Origin: Bradyrhizobium sp. MOS002
Lineage (GTDB): Bacteria > Pseudomonadota > Alphaproteobacteria > Rhizobiales > Xanthobacteraceae
Reading direction: 5' to 3'
DNA length: 64,000 nt
Assembly: GCF_003020115.1 (NCBI RefSeq)
Contig: NZ_PYFX01000004.1
Span: forward strand, 1 to 64,000
How positions within the stretch are numbered: position 1 is the first letter of the stretch; each line of letters opens with the position of its first letter. The notes under the pieces were generated by a model. The model was given only the letters and a program-made list of their open reading frames with translations, was not told where the DNA came from and did not search any database. Positions 60,625-64,000 of the stretch are shown here, piece after piece. The translations under genes and the position numbers were made by a program.

Positions 60625-61770
60625 ATGTCGAAGCCTCAATCCGCGGCGCTGGTCCGCAACCGCTATTTCGACGAGCTCTCAGCGACGCCGGGACTCTTCT
60701 GGCTCGGTCAGAACACCAACCATATCGAGAGCCATCCCGCCGTGCGCGAGGCGATGCTGCGCTCGATCGAGGCGGGCGAGTTCAACGCCTATGCCCCGCC
60801 GCTCGGCTTTGAGGCGCTGCGCGCCGCGATCGTCGCCGATCTCGGCGTGCCCGGCGCAGAAGCGCTGGTGACCGAGGGCGGCGTCAACGCGCTGGCGATG
60901 ATCTGCCGCGCGCGCTGCAAGCCGGGCACAACGCTGGTGACGACCGATCCGACCTGGAAATGGCCGTGCCTGTTCGCGCGCCAGCAGGGCGCCGAGGTGA
61001 TCGAGATTCCGATCTACGATCCGGCCTGCAATTATCGCCTGACACCGGAGGCGCTGAAGGCGAATGTCGACGAGCGCACCGCGATCATCTATCTCGTCGA
61101 TCCCAACAATCCGCTCGGCATTCGCTACACCCGCGAAGAGATCGAGAGCTTTGCCGCGATCGCGCGCGATTGCGGCGCACTACTGGTGCACGACTGCACC
61201 TATCGCGACTTCGCCGATGGTCACACGCCGGCGCTTCACGTGGCTCCCAAGGGCTCGGTGGTCTCGACCAGCTTTTCGAAATGGCTTGGGCTCGCAGGTC
61301 TGCGGATCGGCGCTCTCGTTGCCGCACCTGATCTGTTCGAGGAGTTCGCGCAGACCTCCACGAGCGTGCTCGGCGCGAGCGTCATCGCCCAGCGCGCGGC
61401 GCAGGCGGGGCTGTCGGTCAAGACCGAATGGATGAAGAAGGTCCGCAGCACCGACCGGGCCAACAAGACGATGATCCAGGAGGCGGCTGCCGCGATCGAG
61501 GGATTGGCGCTGCCGATCATGCCCTCGCACGGAAACTTTCTGGTGCTGGAGACCATCGCGGCAGGCATCCGTCCTGAGGCGCTGGTCGAGTGCTATCGCC
61601 GGCAGGGCATCATGATCCGGCAGGGCACCTACCACACTCAGCGCTTCGGCGACCGTTTCGTCAAGATCAGCACCTCGGTGCCGCAGGCCTGGGCCGAGAA
61701 GTTCTGCACGCTGCTGCCGGAGATGGTCGCGCAGGCGCGCACGCTCAACGACCTGCCGCCGCAATTCTAG
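60625..61770 (+). CDS. PLP-dependent aminotransferase, class I/II
   Basis: ATG 60625 has GAGG 5 nt upstream, in the end of the SDR gene. The 381-residue product has the fold-type I core: VTEGGVNALAMICRARCKPG, LVDPNNPLGIRYTREEIESF with the conserved NNPLG, and LLVHDCTYRDFADG with the pyridine-N Asp. The Schiff-base Lys is in STSFSKWLGLAGLRIGALV. It transfers an amino group in the cytoplasm; the substrate is unknown. It is second in the enzyme operon, 7 nt after the SDR gene. Confidence 0.9.
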   Translation: MSKPQSAALVRNRYFDELSATPGLFWLGQNTNHIESHPAVREAMLRSIEAGEFNAYAPPLGFEALRAAIVADLGVPGAEALVTEGGVNALAMICRARCKPGTTLVTTDPTWKWPCLFARQQGAEVIEIPIYDPACNYRLTPEALKANVDERTAIIYLVDPNNPLGIRYTREEIESFAAIARDCGALLVHDCTYRDFADGHTPALHVAPKGSVVSTSFSKWLGLAGLRIGALVAAPDLFEEFAQTSTSVLGASVIAQRAAQAGLSVKTEWMKKVRSTDRANKTMIQEAAAAIEGLALPIMPSHGNFLVLETIAAGIRPEALVECYRRQGIMIRQGTYHTQRFGDRFVKISTSVPQAWAEKFCTLLPEMVAQARTLNDLPPQF

Positions 61771-61781
61771 GGACGATTCCG

Positions 61782-62663
61782 ATGACGATGATCACAGCGA
61801 AGGACGGCGTGAAACTCTACGTGGAAGAAACGGGTGAGGGCACGCCGATCCTCTTCATCCATGAATTCGGCGGCAATCACGAAAGCTGGGAGCCGCAGTT
61901 GCGCTATTTCAGCCGCCGCCATCGCTGCATCAGCTACGCCGCGCGTGGCTATCCGCCCTCGGATGTGCCTGACAGCGTGGAGGCCTATTCGCAGGCGATC
62001 GCCGCTGACGACGCTGTCGCCGTGCTCGATGCGCTCAAGCTCGAGAAGGCGCACATCGTCGGTCTCTCCATGGGCGGCTTCTGCACGGTGCATTTCGGTC
62101 TGCGCACGCCGGAGCGCGCTTTGTCGCTCACGGTGGCGGGCGCCGGCTACGGCTGTGAAAAGGAGTTTGAGGAGTATTTTCGCGGTGTCTCGCTCGAAGT
62201 CGCCGACAATTTCGAGAAGCAGGGCGCAAAGGAATTCTCCTCGGTCTACGCGCTCGGCGCGAGCCGGGTGCAGTTCCAGAACAAGGATCCGCGCGGCTGG
62301 CAGGAATTTGCCGATCGCCTTGCCACCCATTCCGATCGCGGCGCCGCCAACACCATGCGCGGCGTCCAGGCGCGGCGACCGTCGTTCTACGACCTTGAAG
62401 ACGGCCTGAAGACAATGATGGTGCCCACGCTGGTGGTTGTCGGAGACGAAGATGATCACTGTCTCCAGCCAGGCATCTTCCTGAAGAAGACCATTCCGGC
62501 CTGCGGGCTCTCGGTCTTCCCCAAGACCGGCCACACCCTCAACCTCGAAGAGCCGGCGGCGTTTAACGCGCTGCTCGCCGAGTTCATCGCCCAGGTCGAG
62601 GCCGGACGCTGGCTCCCGCGCGATCCGCGCGCGCTGCCGGGCCAGATCATGCGCACGAAGTAG
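61782..62663 (+). CDS. Alpha/beta-hydrolase
   Basis: The start is ATG 61782, 11 nt after the aminotransferase stop. The 293-residue product has the oxyanion-hole motif (IHEFGGNHESW), nucleophile elbow (IVGLSMGGFC), acid (VVGDEDDH) and catalytic His (FPKTGHTLNLEEP). The fold group includes RutD-like aminoacrylate hydrolases, enol-lactonases and C-C hydrolases; the sequence alone does not choose among them. It is third in the operon. Confidence 0.88.
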   Translation: MTMITAKDGVKLYVEETGEGTPILFIHEFGGNHESWEPQLRYFSRRHRCISYAARGYPPSDVPDSVEAYSQAIAADDAVAVLDALKLEKAHIVGLSMGGFCTVHFGLRTPERALSLTVAGAGYGCEKEFEEYFRGVSLEVADNFEKQGAKEFSSVYALGASRVQFQNKDPRGWQEFADRLATHSDRGAANTMRGVQARRPSFYDLEDGLKTMMVPTLVVVGDEDDHCLQPGIFLKKTIPACGLSVFPKTGHTLNLEEPAAFNALLAEFIAQVEAGRWLPRDPRALPGQIMRTK

Positions 62664-62670
62664 GGAATCG

Positions 62671-63945
62671 ATGACGACCCGACCTCTGATCGACGCCGAT
62701 CGGCTCTGGACCCGTTTGATGGCGCTTGCCGAGATCGGGGCAACGCCCGCGGGCGGCGTCAACCGTCAGGCATTGAGCGACGGCGAGATTGCGGCATGGC
62801 GTCGCGTTATCGGCTGGGGGTTAGAAGCGGGTTTGACGCCGTCGACGGATGCCGCGGGAAATCTGTTTCTGACGCTGGCCGGGCGCGACCGTGCCGCGCC
62901 GCCGCTCCTGCTCGGCAGCCATCTCGACAGCCAGCCGACCGGAGGGAAATTCGACGGGGCGGCCGGCGTCATGGCGGCGCTCGAGGCGACGATCTCGTTG
63001 GCTGAACAAGGCGACACGCCGACGCGCGACGTCATCGTTGTTGCCTGGATGAACGAGGAGGGCTCGCGTTTCGCGCCGGGCATGATGGGTTCGGAGACTT
63101 TTACGGGCGAGCGTGACATGGCGGCGATTCGCGCCGCGCGTGATACAGGCGGCGTCAGCGTTGGCGAAGCGCTCGATCGGCTCCATCAGGCTTTTCCCGA
63201 TCTGCCACACCGGCCGCTCGGCTTCGCCGCCGAGAGCTATCTCGAACTGCACATCGAGCAGGGACCGGTGCTGGAGGCGGCCGCCTGCACGATCGGCGTC
63301 GTCACCGGCATCCAGGGCAAGAAGACCTTTCAGGTGGTCGTCGAGGGTGCGGAGGGACACGCAGGAACGCTTGCGCAGCAGGAGAGACGGGATGCGCTCG
63401 GGGCCTTCGCGCGCATCGCAACAGCGCTTCATGGTGAGATTGGCACCATCGACGCCGACATCAAGTTCACGATTGGCCGCCTCTCCGTTCAGCCCAACGC
63501 GCCTTCTGTGGTGCCGTCACGCGTCAGCTTCAGCATCGATCTGCGCCATCCGGACAATTCCGTGCTGGACGCGGCGGGTGCGCGCATCACCGCGCTGTGC
63601 GGCCAGCATGCACCGCCGTGCCTGGTGACGGTGACGCCGCTGGTCGACGCGCCTTCGAACGCGTTCGATCCGCGCTTGCGCGAGTTGATCGCGCAGGCCG
63701 CGCGCGACCAGGAGTTTCCGGCCATGAGCATCCTGTCGGCCGCCGGTCACGACGCGCGCCATTTGGCCAAAGTCTGTCCGGCGGCGATGATCTTCATTCC
63801 TTGCCGGGACGGTGCGAGCCATGTGGAGCACGAATGGGCCGAGCCGGCTGATGTCGTCGCCGGCGCGTCCGTCCTGGCGCAGGTGTTGCGAGAAGTTGCA
63901 TTCACCACCCGGTCTTTCGCCGCGGGAGGTGAGGTGGGGGGATGA
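62671..63945 (+). CDS. Zn-dependent hydantoinase/carbamoylase-family amidase (AmaB/allantoate amidohydrolase type)
   Basis: The 424-residue enzyme is an M20-fold carbamoylase with all ligands in place: His (GSHLDSQPTGG), bridging Asp (GKFDGAAG), Glu-Glu (WMNEEGSRFAPG), His (LELHIEQGPVLE) and C-terminal His (GASHVEHEW). The family hydrolyses N-carbamoyl-amino acids, beta-ureido acids or allantoate, releasing ammonia and carbon dioxide. It lies 7 nt after the hydrolase gene and overlaps the next gene by 4 nt. It could also serve the hydantoinase at 31884, which lacks a carbamoylase neighbour. Confidence 0.92.
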   Translation: MTTRPLIDADRLWTRLMALAEIGATPAGGVNRQALSDGEIAAWRRVIGWGLEAGLTPSTDAAGNLFLTLAGRDRAAPPLLLGSHLDSQPTGGKFDGAAGVMAALEATISLAEQGDTPTRDVIVVAWMNEEGSRFAPGMMGSETFTGERDMAAIRAARDTGGVSVGEALDRLHQAFPDLPHRPLGFAAESYLELHIEQGPVLEAAACTIGVVTGIQGKKTFQVVVEGAEGHAGTLAQQERRDALGAFARIATALHGEIGTIDADIKFTIGRLSVQPNAPSVVPSRVSFSIDLRHPDNSVLDAAGARITALCGQHAPPCLVTVTPLVDAPSNAFDPRLRELIAQAARDQEFPAMSILSAAGHDARHLAKVCPAAMIFIPCRDGASHVEHEWAEPADVVAGASVLAQVLREVAFTTRSFAAGGEVGG

Positions 63946-64000
63946 CGGAAATTGCCTCAGAGGACTATCGCGATGCGATGGCAGGTCTCGGCGCCGCGGT
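63942..64000 (+). CDS. Probable flavin reductase, first 19 residues only
   Basis: The ATG at 63942 overlaps the carbamoylase stop (ATGA) with GGTGAGGTGGGGG upstream. The visible peptide MTEIASEDYRDAMAGLGAAV fits the opening of flavin-reductase-like (RutF/HpaC/NtaB) proteins, where FRDAM-type sequence precedes the FMN-binding barrel. An LLM monooxygenase in the same cluster needs such a partner. The assignment rests on 19 residues and context. Confidence 0.55.
   Translation, partial: MTEIASEDYRDAMAGLGAA

Overview
The window looks like chromosomal DNA of a Bradyrhizobium-like alphaproteobacterium (family Nitrobacteraceae). It is uniformly GC-rich and gene-dense. It has several FixK/FNR boxes, many ABC importer modules each paired with its own hydrolases and GntR regulator, an isoquinoline-1-oxidoreductase-type molybdoenzyme, and DUF3300/DUF2950 proteins. 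I saw no rRNA, tRNA, CRISPR array, insertion sequence or phage genes.

Region 1 (1-16.8 kb) appears to be a low-oxygen/stress island. Four near-perfect TTGA-N6-TCAA boxes (721, 3304, 10414, 13680) lie just upstream of five or six transcription units. These encode two AspT-type exchangers, a DUF1275 protein, a SulP anion transporter, a 917-residue Orn/Lys/Arg-type decarboxylase, a PPK2 polyphosphate kinase, a DUF3302-like/HlyD pair, a membrane-anchored TAXI binding protein, and a DUF3300-DUF2950 envelope pair. Two paralogous small secreted proteins sit at 7.9 and 16.3 kb. A MASE4-type histidine kinase closes the region.

Region 2 (18.6-33.3 kb) handles amide and hydantoin-like nitrogen compounds. 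It holds an amidase with an MFS transporter, 5-hydroxyisourate hydrolase, a polyamine-type ABC importer, a second amidase, a hydantoin-racemase homolog lacking both catalytic cysteines, a GntR regulator, an NMT1-type ABC importer, an arylmalonate-decarboxylase-like protein and a hydantoinase.

Region 3 (33.4-43.8 kb) encodes an oxidoreductase set: a periplasmic c-type cytochrome with IorB/IorA-like subunits, an AraC regulator, an aldo/keto reductase, a Tat-exported VOC protein, a secreted ABM-domain protein and a 959-residue winged-helix/NTPase/TPR regulator.

Region 4 (44.0-52.7 kb) is a dipeptide-type ABC importer operon with two M20 hydrolases, both with altered metal ligands, a nonsense-broken M24 peptidase and a divergent GntR/UTRA regulator.

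Region 5 (53.3-64 kb, continuing past the edge) is a catabolic cluster around a central GntR/FCD gene. It contains a flavin monooxygenase, a TauABC-like importer whose binding protein is fused to a permease, a class II aldolase, an SDR lacking the catalytic lysine, an aminotransferase, an alpha/beta hydrolase, a carbamoylase and the start of a probable flavin reductase. The enzyme classes parallel the Rut uracil pathway without being Rut proteins. This cluster is the best candidate for an undescribed pathway in the window.
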